Shown: positions 42,228 to 51,504, counted from the stretch's first letter. The stretch is DNA of 64,000 nucleotides from Stutzerimonas stutzeri (GCF_000590475.1 NZ_CP007441.1:3912660-3976659), one strand, 5' to 3'. Made by a program: numbers and translations. The notes: generated by a model not told the origin, from the letters alone.

Positions 42228-42276
42228 TGGAAGCTGGAAGCTGGAAGCTGGAAGCTGGAAGCTGGAAGCTGGAAGC
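42228..42276. repeat. Heptanucleotide tandem repeat, seven copies of TGGAAGC
   Basis: Seven perfect copies of a 7-bp unit, read as GCTTCCA on the minus strand. It lies in the upstream region of rhlE, outside any supported gene. Perfect short tandem arrays change length by slippage, so this is a likely polymorphic site. Confidence 0.9.
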
Positions 42277-42281
42277 CAAGC

Positions 42282-42311
42282 GTAGGGTGGATGTCGCTTT
42301 CTACATCCACC
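42282..42311. repeat. GTAGGGTGG-family palindromic repeat
   Basis: GTA followed by the arms GGTGGATGT / ACATCCACC with an 8-base loop. It is adjacent to the heptanucleotide repeat in the rhlE upstream region. Confidence 0.75.
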
Positions 42312-42428
42312 GCAACATTGCTCGCCGGGTCGGCAAAGCGTGACTGACCGAGAGCCGCTTCGGGTGAGACCGGCGAATGTAACACCGGCACAGTGTCGCT
42401 TTCGGTTCTATACCGCTAACCGCCACCT

Positions 42429-42902
42429 CTAACGCAACAGCAGCTTGCCCTCGATAGGCACGTAACGGCTGGCGGCACGAATCAGCGAGTTGGCCGTCAG
42501 GCCGGGCGCACCATAGACCGTCGCCTCGGCGCCACCGGCGCGCACGCGGTCGAGCAGCAGGTCGAAGTCACCATCGCCGGAGGCCAGCACCACCTCGTCG
42601 ACATGCCCGGCGGTGTCCAGCACATCGATGGTGATTCCGACGTCCCAGTCGCCCTTGGCGGAGCCGTCGCTGCGCTGGATGTAGGGCTTGAGCCGCACCG
42701 TGAAGCCCAGGTTACGCAGGATCTGCTGAAACTGCTGCTGCTTGGGATCGCCCCGATCGATGGCATAGGCGTAGGCCTCGACAATCTCGCCACGGGCGCT
42801 GACCTCGGCCCACAGCGCGGCGTAGTTGAAATGGCAGCCATGGGCCTGGCGCACCGTGTAGTAGAGGTTCTGCACATCGGCAAACAAGGCGATTTTCTTC
42901 AC
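42429..42902 (-). CDS. NYN-domain (LabA/DUF88-type) putative ribonuclease
   Basis: Protein of 157 aa with a PIN-like NYN domain. Acidic motifs are ALFADVQNLYY near the N terminus, KGDWDVGITIDVL in the middle, and VLASGDGDFDLLLDRVR, the usual metal-binding aspartate set. A short C-terminal YVPIEGKLLLR follows. NYN proteins are often RNases, but the target is unknown. A GTG at 42902 is chosen because the conserved domain starts there; an ATG at 42956 is possible. Confidence 0.83.
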   Translation of the reverse strand: MKKIALFADVQNLYYTVRQAHGCHFNYAALWAEVSARGEIVEAYAYAIDRGDPKQQQFQQILRNLGFTVRLKPYIQRSDGSAKGDWDVGITIDVLDTAGHVDEVVLASGDGDFDLLLDRVRAGGAEATVYGAPGLTANSLIRAASRYVPIEGKLLLR

Positions 42903-43019
42903 GCGGCGACCCGAACGGTGAAAGGGCTGACCAGTATGGACGGCAATACAGCACATGTCGCCGCCCGCTTCCTTGGGCTAAAGTGCGCGCCTGTTTCTCC
43001 GAGAGTTGTCCCGACCGCG

Positions 43020-43700
43020 ATGAATGTCCTGTCCATCCTCCGTGATGCTTGGTTCTTCTACTCCCGTAACCTGGCATCCATCGCGCGGCTCTGCCTGCCA
43101 CTGATCGCACTGGAGAGTTGCACCCGTTTAGCCGTCGAGCATCTGTTCGGCAAGAATGTCGTGCCAGCGCAGGAATTGCTGGTTGGCATGATCTTCTACC
43201 CGCTCTATATCGGCGCACTGATCCTGTTCCTCGATGCCCGCAGCCGCGGATATTCGCCAGCGCTGCGCGAGGTACTGGCTCGCGCACTGCCGTTATGGCC
43301 GTCGCTGGCAGTGCTGACGGGGCTCGGCACCCTGCTGATCATGCTTGGCGCGTCGCTGTTCGTACTGCCGGGGCTCTGGGTGATGACCAAGATCGCCTTC
43401 GCCGAATACCTGCTGGTCCTGCGTGGCCTGAGCCCGTTGGCTGCGCTGAAAGAAAGCTTCCGGCAGACCCGCGGCCACTTTTTCCTCGTGCTCGGCTGCA
43501 TCCTCGCCGTGCTGCTACCGCTGTGGCTTCTGGAAGCCTGGCTCGCCGCGCAATTTGGAACCAGCGAGGCGTCACCCAGCCTGCTGGCCGTGCTGGTCGA
43601 TAGCGCTGTCGGTCTGCTGCAACTGCTGGCAACCGTGGTGCTGTTTCGCTGTTTCATGCTCTGCAGCGAGCCGGCTATCGGCCTCGACGAGAGAGGTTGA
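43020..43700 (+). CDS. YciC-family (UPF0259) membrane protein
   Basis: Polytopic inner-membrane protein of 226 aa with about six hydrophobic segments. DAWFFYSRNLASIARLCLPL opens it; GLWVMTKIAFAEYLLVLRGLSPLAALKESFRQTRGHFFLVLG is the family-typical conserved centre. The function of UPF0259 proteins is unknown. It is divergent from the NYN gene. Confidence 0.82.
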   Translation: MNVLSILRDAWFFYSRNLASIARLCLPLIALESCTRLAVEHLFGKNVVPAQELLVGMIFYPLYIGALILFLDARSRGYSPALREVLARALPLWPSLAVLTGLGTLLIMLGASLFVLPGLWVMTKIAFAEYLLVLRGLSPLAALKESFRQTRGHFFLVLGCILAVLLPLWLLEAWLAAQFGTSEASPSLLAVLVDSAVGLLQLLATVVLFRCFMLCSEPAIGLDERG

Positions 43701-43768
43701 CCGTCAGGGCGGCGGCGAGCCCTCCGCCGGGCTAGGCTTGGTGGTTCCATCCATCCGAGCGCTCCGCC

Positions 43769-44176
43769 ATGGCCGACCAGAACCCCAGCATCCTGTCCCA
43801 CGTATCCCTCGGCAGTAACCGTTTCGAGCAAGCCGCAGGTTTCTATGACCAAGTCCTGGCGACCCTGGGCTGCAAGCGCATCATGGCCCACCCGGGGGCA
43901 ATCGCCTGGGGCCGCGAGTACCCGGAATTCTGGCTGCAAGCGCCTATCGATGGCCAAACGGCAACTGTCGGCAACGGAACGCACGTCGGTTTCTTCGCGG
44001 CGAGCAAGGCGTCAGTCGATGCCTTTCATCGCGCCGCCCTGGGCGCTGGTGCAATGGACGAAGGCGCACCGGGGCCACGGGAAGAGTATGGCGAGCCTTA
44101 CTATGGCTGCTTCGTGCGCGATCTCGATGGTCACAAGATCGAAGCCGCCTTCTGGGACATGACGTTGATGCAGTGA
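43769..44176 (+). CDS. VOC-family (glyoxalase/bleomycin-resistance-like) protein
   Basis: Protein of 135 aa with the paired beta-alpha-beta modules of the vicinal oxygen chelate superfamily. SHVSLGSNRFEQAAGFYDQVLATLGC is module one; HVGFFAASKASVDAFHRAALGAG and YYGCFVRDLDGHKIEAAF form module two, with possible metal ligands His and Glu. The substrate is unknown. Confidence 0.85.
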   Translation: MADQNPSILSHVSLGSNRFEQAAGFYDQVLATLGCKRIMAHPGAIAWGREYPEFWLQAPIDGQTATVGNGTHVGFFAASKASVDAFHRAALGAGAMDEGAPGPREEYGEPYYGCFVRDLDGHKIEAAFWDMTLMQ

Positions 44177-44199
44177 CTGTACAGCAGCGCCTTGATCGC

Positions 44200-45042
44200 C
44201 TAGCCGGTGCCGGTTGACGCCCGGGCACCGGCCAGCCGCGGCAGCAGCAACTGCTCGAACAACCGCGGGAAGCAGCGCGCCACCAGCCGCGCGCGCCAGT
44301 CCAGATTGGACAACACCAACAGCCGGCGCCGTCTCAGCGCTCCCTGATAGATCGACTCGGCGACATCCTGCGGCGATGCCACGCGCCCCACGGCCAGCGC
44401 CGGCTGCGGTGCGGTGGATCCATCGCCGACCAGCACGTTCTTGCGCAGATCGGTCGCGGTATAACCGGGACACACCAGCATCACGTTGACGCCGGTGTCG
44501 ACCAACTCGCTGCGCAAGGTTTCGAACAGGCCATGCAGCGCATGCTTGCTGGCGTTGTAAGCGCCTCGGTCAGGCACCGGCGCGTACTGCGAAAGGGAGC
44601 TGAGCACGATGATCTGACCATCGCGCGCAATCAGGCTCGGCAGCGCGGCCTGGGTGCAGTGCAGCGCCCCATAGAAGTTGACTGCCATGATCCGCTCGAA
44701 CACCGCCAGGCTGGTTTCGGCGACGCGGCTACGGTGAGTAATACCCGCATTGTTGATCAGCACGTCGATGCCGCCGAAGCGTTCCACCACCAGCGCAACG
44801 GCCTGCTGCACCGCCTCCGCATCCGAAACATCGCAGCGCAGGCCCAGGGCATCGGCGTTGTGATGATCGACCAGGTGCTGCACCAGACCATCGATCGCGT
44901 TCTGATCGAGATCGAAAATCACCACTCGCGCACCGGCCTGAGCCATCCGCTCGGTCAGGGCGCGACCTATCCCCGCGCAGCCCCCGGTGATCAGCACCAC
45001 CTTGCGATCGAATACTTTGCTGGCGAAAACCTTGCGATACAT
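44200..45042 (-). CDS. SDR-family oxidoreductase
   Basis: Short-chain dehydrogenase of 280 aa. The cofactor motif is VLITGGCAGIGRALTERMA and FDLDQNA follows beta-2, suggesting NAD preference. It also has INNAGIT, the catalytic Ser in VLSSLSQYAPV and YNASKHAL. The C-terminal ~50 residues are basic and hydrophobic (LDWRARLVARCFPRLFEQLLLPRL), perhaps membrane-associating. GGTGGAGTGG precedes ATG 45042; longer readings to 45198 are not supported. The substrate is unknown. Confidence 0.87.
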   Translation of the reverse strand: MYRKVFASKVFDRKVVLITGGCAGIGRALTERMAQAGARVVIFDLDQNAIDGLVQHLVDHHNADALGLRCDVSDAEAVQQAVALVVERFGGIDVLINNAGITHRSRVAETSLAVFERIMAVNFYGALHCTQAALPSLIARDGQIIVLSSLSQYAPVPDRGAYNASKHALHGLFETLRSELVDTGVNVMLVCPGYTATDLRKNVLVGDGSTAPQPALAVGRVASPQDVAESIYQGALRRRRLLVLSNLDWRARLVARCFPRLFEQLLLPRLAGARASTGTG

Positions 45043-45245
45043 GAACCACTCCACCTGAGCCTGATCGAGCACCACAACCTGCCGGCCATGGCGCCATTCA
45101 TGCTTTAAGCATAGTCGGCCCGTCACCGGTTCGCGGCTGCGCGAACGAGCGACACCGGGCGACTCGCGTAGTCGTGCCATTCTGGACAGTGAAGCCACTC
45201 GCCGCCATGCTTGGGCGGTGCAACCACAAGGGGCAGTGAATTACC

Positions 45246-45989
45246 TTGAAGCCTTTACTCTGGATGTCTTTTGCAGCAGCTTTGGCAGGTCCTTGCTTCG
45301 CCGCGTCCGGGCCTGAGTCGCCACGAACCCTGACCGTTGGCTACTACGACTTTCCGCCGGCCATCTACACCGATGCGCAGAGCCGGCCGCAGGGGCCAGT
45401 GGTGGGCCTGACGCGCAAGGTGCTCGAGCGCGCCGGCTTTCATGCGAGGTTCCGCGGGCTGCCGAGCGCACGCCTGTATGCGGCCCTGAAGGACGGCACC
45501 GTCGATGTCTGGCCCGGCGCACCAGGCAAACCGGAGCTGCTGACCGATACGCTCGAAGGGCGCGAAACCCTCGCGCAGATCAGTCTCAATCTTTATCACC
45601 GGCCCGACACCCCGCCACCCGATGTCCCCCAAAGCCTTGCTGGGCGCGGTGTCATCGTCATCGGCGGCTATAACTACTGGCCTGCGGTGAATCAGATGCT
45701 GCACGACCCGCAGTTGGACATTCGCCTACACCGCGCCAGCAACCACGCCTCGGCGCTGGAGATGCTGCAGCATCGTCGCGCCGACTATCTGCTCGATTAT
45801 CAGATTCCAGTTAATCAGCTGTTGCAACGCCTCGGCCTGCCGGCGCTGCCCTACGAGACAATCCACCAGATGCCGATTCGCTTCATCGTCTCGCGCCATG
45901 CCGATAACAGCCGAAATATCATCAATGCACTGGATCGAGCCTATGCCGAGATGGCGGCGGCCGGTGAAGACATGAGCCTGCCGGAATAA
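45246..45989 (+). CDS. Periplasmic solute-binding protein, family 3-like
   Basis: Exported protein of 247 aa with a short signal peptide ending PCFA before ASGPES. LTVGYYDFPPAIYTDAQSRPQGPVVGLTRKVLERAGF is the usual opening of family 3 amino-acid-binding proteins, and ALKDGTVDVWPG marks the second strand-helix. No permease or ATPase is adjacent, so it may be an orphan binding protein or a sensor-associated one. The start could be TTG 45246 or ATG 45264; both keep a signal peptide. Confidence 0.75.
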   Translation: MKPLLWMSFAAALAGPCFAASGPESPRTLTVGYYDFPPAIYTDAQSRPQGPVVGLTRKVLERAGFHARFRGLPSARLYAALKDGTVDVWPGAPGKPELLTDTLEGRETLAQISLNLYHRPDTPPPDVPQSLAGRGVIVIGGYNYWPAVNQMLHDPQLDIRLHRASNHASALEMLQHRRADYLLDYQIPVNQLLQRLGLPALPYETIHQMPIRFIVSRHADNSRNIINALDRAYAEMAAAGEDMSLPE

Positions 45990-46052
45990 AGCGCGGCGAG
46001 CCCAGCCTGTTGCGCTCCGCCAAGGCTCGATACGCACGGTATTGGCACCGCC

Positions 46053-48506
46053 TCAGGTGCCACGTGGCTTGGCGCGCGCGGTGGGTTCGGCGATCAAAGG
46101 ATTATCCGGCCAGTAGTGCTTGGGATAGCGACCCTTGAGGTCTTTCTTCACCTCGGCGTAGGTGTTGGCCCAAAAGCTGGCCAGATCCTGGGTCACCTGC
46201 ACCGGCCGGCGCGCTGGTGACAGCAGGTGCAGCTTGACTGCCTGACGCCCTGCGGCAATGCGTGGCGTATCGGCCAGGCCGAACAGCTCCTGCAGGCGCA
46301 CCGCCAGCACCGGTGGCGACTCGCTGTAGTCGAGCCGCACCCGCGAGCCGGATGGCACCGCAATGGCCACCGGCGCCAGTTCGTCGAGGCGCTGCGGCAA
46401 CGGCCAAGGCAACAGGGTCGCGAGCACGCCCTTTAGGTCCAATTGGGCGAAATGTGTCAACCGCGAGACTTTGCCCAGGTACGGCAGCAACCAGTCCTCC
46501 AGCCGCTCGAGCAGCGCATCGTCGCTGACAGTCGGCCATTCACTGACGACGCCGGCATCCAGATCGATCTGCCTGAGCAAAGCGATGCGGGCCTGCCACT
46601 GGCGCAGCTCCGGCGTCCAAGGCAGCAGCTCCAGACCCTTGCGCCGGACCAGCCCGAGCAGGGCGCGGCCCCGCGCCTCGTCATCCAGCCCAGGCAAGGG
46701 TTCGCGACTGAGCACCAGTTCGCCGACGCGCCGCTGCCGCTCGGCCCGCAGTACGCCTTCGCGCTCGTCCCATTCCAGCTCGTCACGCATGCTGACCTGC
46801 TCGGCCAGCACCTCATCGAACAACGTTGGATCCAGCGCAGCGGCACGATAGATGCGCTCCTCACGCTGACCCTGACGACTGCCCAGTTCAGCGATCACCA
46901 GCCAATTCTCCCTCATCAGCGCATCCGGCTCGCCGAACACCGCCGCCCGTCCATTGGCCAGACGGTACTCGCCGCCACCCTCACGCCGCTGGCGGGCGAT
47001 CCGGTCGGGATAGGCGAACGCCAGCAGCGCGCCGTGCCAAAAATGATCCGAAGCATTGGCCGGCGCGGGCACCGCCGGGCCGCGCAGCAGGCCGCGAAAC
47101 TGCCTCGTAGAGACGTCCACACCACCGCCGCGCTGGATATCACGCTCGACCAGCAGGGCGGCGAGATCAGCCGCCAGCGACGCGAGGCCCAGTGACTGCC
47201 CGCGTAACAGCAGGTGAGCGATCCGCGGATGTGCGGGCAGCTCGGCCATGGCCTGGCCGTGAGCGGTCAATTGCCAGCCGCCACGGGCGTTACGACTGAG
47301 CGCGCCGAGGCGCTGGAGCAGAGCCTGCGCCTGGGCGTACGCAGCAGCCGGCGGCATATCCAGCCAGGCCAGCTCGTCCGGTTCGACACCCCAGCGCGCC
47401 AGCTGCAAGGCCACACCGGCCAGATCGGCCTGCAGGATTTCCGCGTCGCCATAAGCGACCAGTTGCGCGTGCTGCTCTTCGGACCACAAGCGAAAGCAGG
47501 CACCCGGTTCCAGGCGCCCCGCCCGTCCGGACCGCTGCGTAGCCGACGCGCGCGAGATACGGCGCGTTTCCAGGCGTGTCATGCCGCGGCCGGGATCGAA
47601 CCGCGGCACGCGCGCCAAGCCGGCATCGACCACCACCCGTACACCTTGGATGGTGAGGCTGGTTTCAGCGATATTGGTCGCCAGCACTACCTTGCGCTTG
47701 CCGGCCGGCGCCGGTTCGATGGCCGCACGTTGGGCGGTCAGCTCCAACTCGCCGTGCAGCGGACAGAGCATCACCTCGACTCGACTCGTCAGCTGCTCGG
47801 CAAGCATTTCGTTCACACGGCGGATCTCGGCCTGCCCCGGAAGGAAGACCAGGACACTGCCGGGCTCCTCGTCCAAGGCCTGCAGCACGGTCTGAACGAC
47901 ACGCGGCTCGATGCGCTCGCCGGCCTGAAAAGGCCGGCCCCAGCGCTGAGTGACCGGATACATGCGCCCTTCACTGCGCACCACCGGTGCATCGTCGAGC
48001 AGGCCCGACAGGCGCGCGCCTTCCAGCGTGGCGGACATCAACAGAAGCTTCAAAGGTTCATCGCGCAATAGCACGCGGGCATTGAGCGTCAGCGCCAGTG
48101 CCAGATCGGCATCGAGGCTGCGTTCATGAAATTCGTCGAAAATCACCAACCCGACGCCTTCGAGCGCCGGATCGTCCTGCAAGCGACGCGCAAGAATACC
48201 TTCGGTGACCACCTCGATACGGGTATGCGGCCCGACCTTGCTTTCGAGCCGGATGCGATAGCCGACGGTTTCGCCGACCTTCTCGCCCAGCTCGCTGGCC
48301 AGCCGCTCGGCCGCCGCGCGCGCAGCGAGGCGTCGTGGTTCGAGCATCAGGATAGATTGCCCCGCCAGCCACGGTTCGTTCAGCAAGGCCAGCGGCACCC
48401 GGGTGGTCTTGCCGGCGCCGGGCGGCGCTTCGAGCACCGCTTCGTCGCGCGTTAGCAGGGCCTGGCGCAGGGCTGGCAGGGCTTCATCGATGGGCAGGGC
48501 AATCAT
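46053..48506 (-). CDS. hrpB: ATP-dependent helicase HrpB
   Basis: DEAH-box-type RNA helicase (817 aa). Motifs: Walker A PPGAGKTTRVPL, DEFHERSLDADL for motif II, SATLEG, and QRSGRAGRLEPG for motif VI. A helicase-associated domain and the HrpB-specific C terminus with TQDLASFWANTYAEVKKDLKGRYPKHYWPDNP are complete. ATG 48506 (MIALPIDEALP) is the family start. Its cellular target is not established. Confidence 0.95.
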   Translation of the reverse strand: MIALPIDEALPALRQALLTRDEAVLEAPPGAGKTTRVPLALLNEPWLAGQSILMLEPRRLAARAAAERLASELGEKVGETVGYRIRLESKVGPHTRIEVVTEGILARRLQDDPALEGVGLVIFDEFHERSLDADLALALTLNARVLLRDEPLKLLLMSATLEGARLSGLLDDAPVVRSEGRMYPVTQRWGRPFQAGERIEPRVVQTVLQALDEEPGSVLVFLPGQAEIRRVNEMLAEQLTSRVEVMLCPLHGELELTAQRAAIEPAPAGKRKVVLATNIAETSLTIQGVRVVVDAGLARVPRFDPGRGMTRLETRRISRASATQRSGRAGRLEPGACFRLWSEEQHAQLVAYGDAEILQADLAGVALQLARWGVEPDELAWLDMPPAAAYAQAQALLQRLGALSRNARGGWQLTAHGQAMAELPAHPRIAHLLLRGQSLGLASLAADLAALLVERDIQRGGGVDVSTRQFRGLLRGPAVPAPANASDHFWHGALLAFAYPDRIARQRREGGGEYRLANGRAAVFGEPDALMRENWLVIAELGSRQGQREERIYRAAALDPTLFDEVLAEQVSMRDELEWDEREGVLRAERQRRVGELVLSREPLPGLDDEARGRALLGLVRRKGLELLPWTPELRQWQARIALLRQIDLDAGVVSEWPTVSDDALLERLEDWLLPYLGKVSRLTHFAQLDLKGVLATLLPWPLPQRLDELAPVAIAVPSGSRVRLDYSESPPVLAVRLQELFGLADTPRIAAGRQAVKLHLLSPARRPVQVTQDLASFWANTYAEVKKDLKGRYPKHYWPDNPLIAEPTARAKPRGT

Positions 48507-48565
48507 AGATACTCGGAGTGGACGGTTCGGGATACCGCAGCGCCTCGCCCACACACGAGCTGCTG

Positions 48566-49069
48566 TCAGTTAACGCTGTAGCCACGTCCGGTCAGGCAGG
48601 CACCGAGTGCTCGCCGATAGGTGTCGGCCGCCGTCGCAGGCGGTGCGGATTGTGCGGTTGCCGGATCGAAGCCGCTCTGGCTGACCGACCAGGTATGACA
48701 TTCGTAACGATCACGGCTCTGCTGTTCAGCGCTCTGACCACTGGCCGGATAGGCGATCACATCATAACGCCCGGCTTCGCTGACCTGCACCACCGGCGGA
48801 GGGCTGGCCGGCTCATAGACGTTGCGCTCGGCATTCCACAGGTAATAGGTACCGGCGGCGACGAAGTAGAGCATGCTGCCGATCCACAGCTCCCGCGCTC
48901 CGGTCGGCAGACCATGGCCGTGCCGCGGCCCGGGGTGGAAATAGCGAGCTTTGGGGCCATCATGGCGCGCCTGCGGGCCCGGGCCATGCCCAGGCGCGGC
49001 GAATGCCGGAGCACTGAGCAAAATCGAAAGTAACGCGGCGATGCTTGTACGTGAAAAGGACCCGGGCAT
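48566..49069 (-). CDS. Exported hypothetical protein (DUF6515-like)
   Basis: Secreted or membrane-linked protein of 167 aa. A signal peptide (SIAALLSILLSAPAFA) precedes a His/Gly/Pro-rich stretch, then a hydrophobic ELWIGSMLYFVAAGTYYLW segment. The C-terminal part has QSRDRYECHTWSVSQSGFDP, a motif I associate with DUF6515 and related glycine-zipper-type envelope proteins. GGAG lies nine bases before ATG. The function is unknown. Confidence 0.72.
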   Translation of the reverse strand: MPGSFSRTSIAALLSILLSAPAFAAPGHGPGPQARHDGPKARYFHPGPRHGHGLPTGARELWIGSMLYFVAAGTYYLWNAERNVYEPASPPPVVQVSEAGRYDVIAYPASGQSAEQQSRDRYECHTWSVSQSGFDPATAQSAPPATAADTYRRALGACLTGRGYSVN

Positions 49070-49376
49070 GATGCGACTCCAGAAGACGACGGGATGCTGC
49101 GGAGCTGATTATCCGGGCGTCGACACGGGCAGATCGTCAATCAAACGTAAGGTCTTGGTAAAAGCTTTGAGGGCGCTGCAAAGACCGGCCTAGCCGAATC
49201 ATGCGCGTAGCGGGCAATGCGCCCGAGATCATTCCAGGCGTGCCAGCGCCAACCGTTTCTATCGCCGTTTTCATGACCAGTACCGCACGCGAACACTGAC
49301 CCATCGGAAGCGGTCTGATATCGAGAAAACATCACACAGCCCTTGTATAGTTGCGCCACTTTTCCAGGAGGTCCTT
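49070..49376. other. Intergenic region before the lipoprotein/fieF pair
   Basis: About 300 bases between divergent genes. A minus-strand open frame at 49141-49359 has no recognisable character. No repeat or clear promoter was found apart from AGGAGG just before the next gene. Confidence 0.5.
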
Positions 49377-49793
49377 ATGCGTACTCGTTCCCGTGTCATC
49401 GGCGGCGTGCTGGCCGTCTCCCTGTTCACCCAACTGGCCGCGTGCGGCACGCTGTTCTACCCTGACCGCCGCGGGCAGATCGACGGCAAGATCGATCCCG
49501 CCATCGCCGTCGCCAACGCCATAGGCCTGTTGTTCTACGTGATTCCGGGCTTGATCGCCTTCGGCATCGATTTCGCTACCGGCGCGATCTATCTGCCCGA
49601 CGACAGCTACTCCATGGCACCTGAGAAACTGCAGGAAGCCATCGGCGCCGACGGCGTGATCGATCAAGCCAAGCTCAAAGCCATCATCGAAGCCGAAACC
49701 GGCCGCAGTCTGCCGCTGGATGATCCACGACTGATCCAGCACACCGGCAGTGTCGAGCAACTCGCCGCCTTCGGACTGCGTCCGGCCGCCTGA
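49377..49793 (+). CDS. Hypothetical lipoprotein
   Basis: Protein of 138 aa with a lipobox LAAC after a hydrophobic signal. The mature part begins GTLFYPDRRGQIDGKIDPAIAVANAIGLL and has one long hydrophobic segment (LLFYVIPGLIAFGIDFATGAIYLP), followed by a polar helical tail. I recognise it as a recurring Pseudomonas hypothetical but know of no function. AGGAGG lies just before ATG 49377. Its stop overlaps the fieF start by one base (TGATG), so the two are coupled. Confidence 0.8.
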   Translation: MRTRSRVIGGVLAVSLFTQLAACGTLFYPDRRGQIDGKIDPAIAVANAIGLLFYVIPGLIAFGIDFATGAIYLPDDSYSMAPEKLQEAIGADGVIDQAKLKAIIEAETGRSLPLDDPRLIQHTGSVEQLAAFGLRPAA

Positions 49794-50728
49794 TGCAACA
49801 TACCCGCGAGCGCAAGGGCATCAGCGCCGAGCATGCGCGGCTGATGCGTCGAGCCACGCACCTTGCTCTGGTCGTGGCACTGACGTTGGCTGCAAGCAAG
49901 GCGCTGGCGTGGTGGCTGAGTGGTTCAGTCAGCCTGCTGGCGGGCCTCACCGATTCACTGCTGGACGGCGCCGCCTCGCTGCTCAACCTGCTGGCGGTGC
50001 ATTACTCGCTGCGCCCCGCCGATGAGGACCATCGCTATGGTCACGGCAAGGCCGAGGCCCTGGCCGGGCTTGGCCAGGGCGCCTTCATTTCGGTCAGTGC
50101 GATCCTCGTCTGCGTGCAGGGCGTCGATCGCATGCTGCATCCCCAGTCGTTGGGCGCACCGAGCCTGGGCATCGCGGTGATGCTGTTGTCGCTGGCGCTG
50201 ACCGTGGCGCTATTGATGTATCAACGCCATGTGGTGCGTGAAACCGGCTCGACGGCGATCCGTGCCGATTCGCTGCACTACCGTTCGGACTTGCTGCTCA
50301 ATACCAGCATCCTCGTCGCGCTGGTGCTGGCCGGCTACGGCTGGGAGCGCCTGGACGCCGTCTTCGGCATCGCCATTGCCGTCTACATTTTCTGGAGCGC
50401 GCTGAGCATCGTCCGGGAAGCTGGCGCGGTGCTGATGGATACCGAGCTGCCCTTGGAGATCAGTGAGGATATGCACCAGCTGGCCTGCGCCGTACCTGGG
50501 GTGGTCGGTTGCCACGACCTGCGCACCCGCATTTCCGGCACCCGCTGGTTCGTACAGATGCATCTGGAATTGCCTGGCCAGTTGCCGCTGATCGCGGCGC
50601 ACGCCCTGTGCGATCAGGTCGAGGCGGCAATTCACGCCAAGTACCCTCGCGCCGAAGTGCTGGTACATGCCGATCCGCTGGAAGTGGTGAAGCCACGCCC
50701 AACCCACGAGCCGACCGGCACCGCATAA
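49793..50728 (+). CDS. fieF: Cation efflux pump FieF-like (CDF family)
   Basis: Inner-membrane divalent metal/proton antiporter (311 aa) with the FieF layout: six helices and a cytoplasmic dimer domain. Metal-site residues are LTDSLLDGAASLLN in helix 2 and DSLHYRSDLLLN in helix 5. DEDHRYGHGKAEALAGL is a family signature. The C-terminal domain includes CHDLRTRISGTRWFVQMHLELPG. Zn and Fe(II) are the usual substrates. It is followed by a strong terminator. Confidence 0.92.
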   Translation: MQHTRERKGISAEHARLMRRATHLALVVALTLAASKALAWWLSGSVSLLAGLTDSLLDGAASLLNLLAVHYSLRPADEDHRYGHGKAEALAGLGQGAFISVSAILVCVQGVDRMLHPQSLGAPSLGIAVMLLSLALTVALLMYQRHVVRETGSTAIRADSLHYRSDLLLNTSILVALVLAGYGWERLDAVFGIAIAVYIFWSALSIVREAGAVLMDTELPLEISEDMHQLACAVPGVVGCHDLRTRISGTRWFVQMHLELPGQLPLIAAHALCDQVEAAIHAKYPRAEVLVHADPLEVVKPRPTHEPTGTA

Positions 50729-50733
50729 AAAAA

Positions 50734-50760
50734 GACCACGCCGAGACGTGGTCTTTTTTT
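50734..50760. terminator. Rho-independent terminator after fieF
   Basis: The stem GACCACG / CGTGGTC has a CCGAGA loop, with A residues before and seven T after. It is strong and near-symmetrical. Confidence 0.9.
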
Positions 50761-50961
50761 AATTCTGTTCGCTGGCCGCTTGTGGCGGTTTCTTCGGCAG
50801 CGCCTTGTGGGCGGTGCTGGCCCGGACCGATAGCCTCGATAAGGTATACGGTTGGCGCGGCGGGATAAGGACCGCGTCAGTTCTGCCGGGGGCTGAAGTT
50901 GAATAAAGCTTACGCCTCGCGCGACGCTAGATGTTTGCGAAAATTGCTCGAATACAGCCAA

Positions 50962-51000
50962 GTTGCGCAATCTGCTCTCGTAAGCGCATAGTTCTGCGCA
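50962..51000. promoter_or_regulatory. Inverted repeat upstream of the Lrp-family regulator gene
   Basis: TTGCGCA (50962-50968) and TGCGCAA (50994-51000) are inverted and centred 32 bases apart, about three helical turns, 24 bases before the regulator's ATG. It is a candidate autoregulatory site of the Lrp-type octamer. Confidence 0.4.
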
Positions 51001-51024
51001 ACAGAGCAAAGAGAGCCATCTGGA

Positions 51025-51504
51025 ATGAGCAAACTTGACCGCTACGATCTGCGCATTCTGCAGGAATTGCAGCACGACGCCCGTATCTCCAATCAGGAGC
51101 TGGCCGAACGCATCGGCCTGTCACCCTCGCCCTGCTCGCGGCGGGTCAAACAACTCGAAGACGACGGCTATATCGCTCGCCAGGTCGCCCTGCTGGACCG
51201 CAAAAAGCTCGGCCTGACCCTGACCGCCTACGTGCTGATCGGCATGGACCGGCACACGCCGGAGCGCTTCGAGCATTTCGAAGGGGTGATCGGAAAATGC
51301 GCAGAAGTGCTCGAATGCAGCCTGGTCACCGGAATGGATGCCGACTACCAACTCAAGGTGGTGGTGCCGGACATGGAGCACTACCAGGCGTTTCTGCTCG
51401 GCACACTGACGCGCATCGAAGGCGTTTCCAGCGTCAGGTCGAGCTTCGTTCTGCGCCAGGTCTCCTCCAGCACCGAACTGCCCCTGGAACACCTGCGTAC
51501 CTGA
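51025..51504 (+). CDS. Lrp/AsnC-family transcriptional regulator
   Basis: Feast/famine regulator of 159 aa. An N-terminal helix-turn-helix (LDRYDLRILQELQHDARISNQELAERIGLSPSPCSRRVKQLE) is followed by a RAM effector domain (SLVTGMDADYQLKVVVPDMEHYQAFL). It resembles the BkdR/Lrp branch that senses amino acids. It is monocistronic, with a GC-rich inverted repeat just upstream. Targets are unknown; the urt and liv genes lie within 12 kb, but no link is shown. Confidence 0.9.
   Translation: MSKLDRYDLRILQELQHDARISNQELAERIGLSPSPCSRRVKQLEDDGYIARQVALLDRKKLGLTLTAYVLIGMDRHTPERFEHFEGVIGKCAEVLECSLVTGMDADYQLKVVVPDMEHYQAFLLGTLTRIEGVSSVRSSFVLRQVSSSTELPLEHLRT

Noticed and set aside
42228..42276. Tandem repeat considered as a CRISPR array
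   Set aside because: Unit is 7 bp with no spacers; no cas genes nearby.
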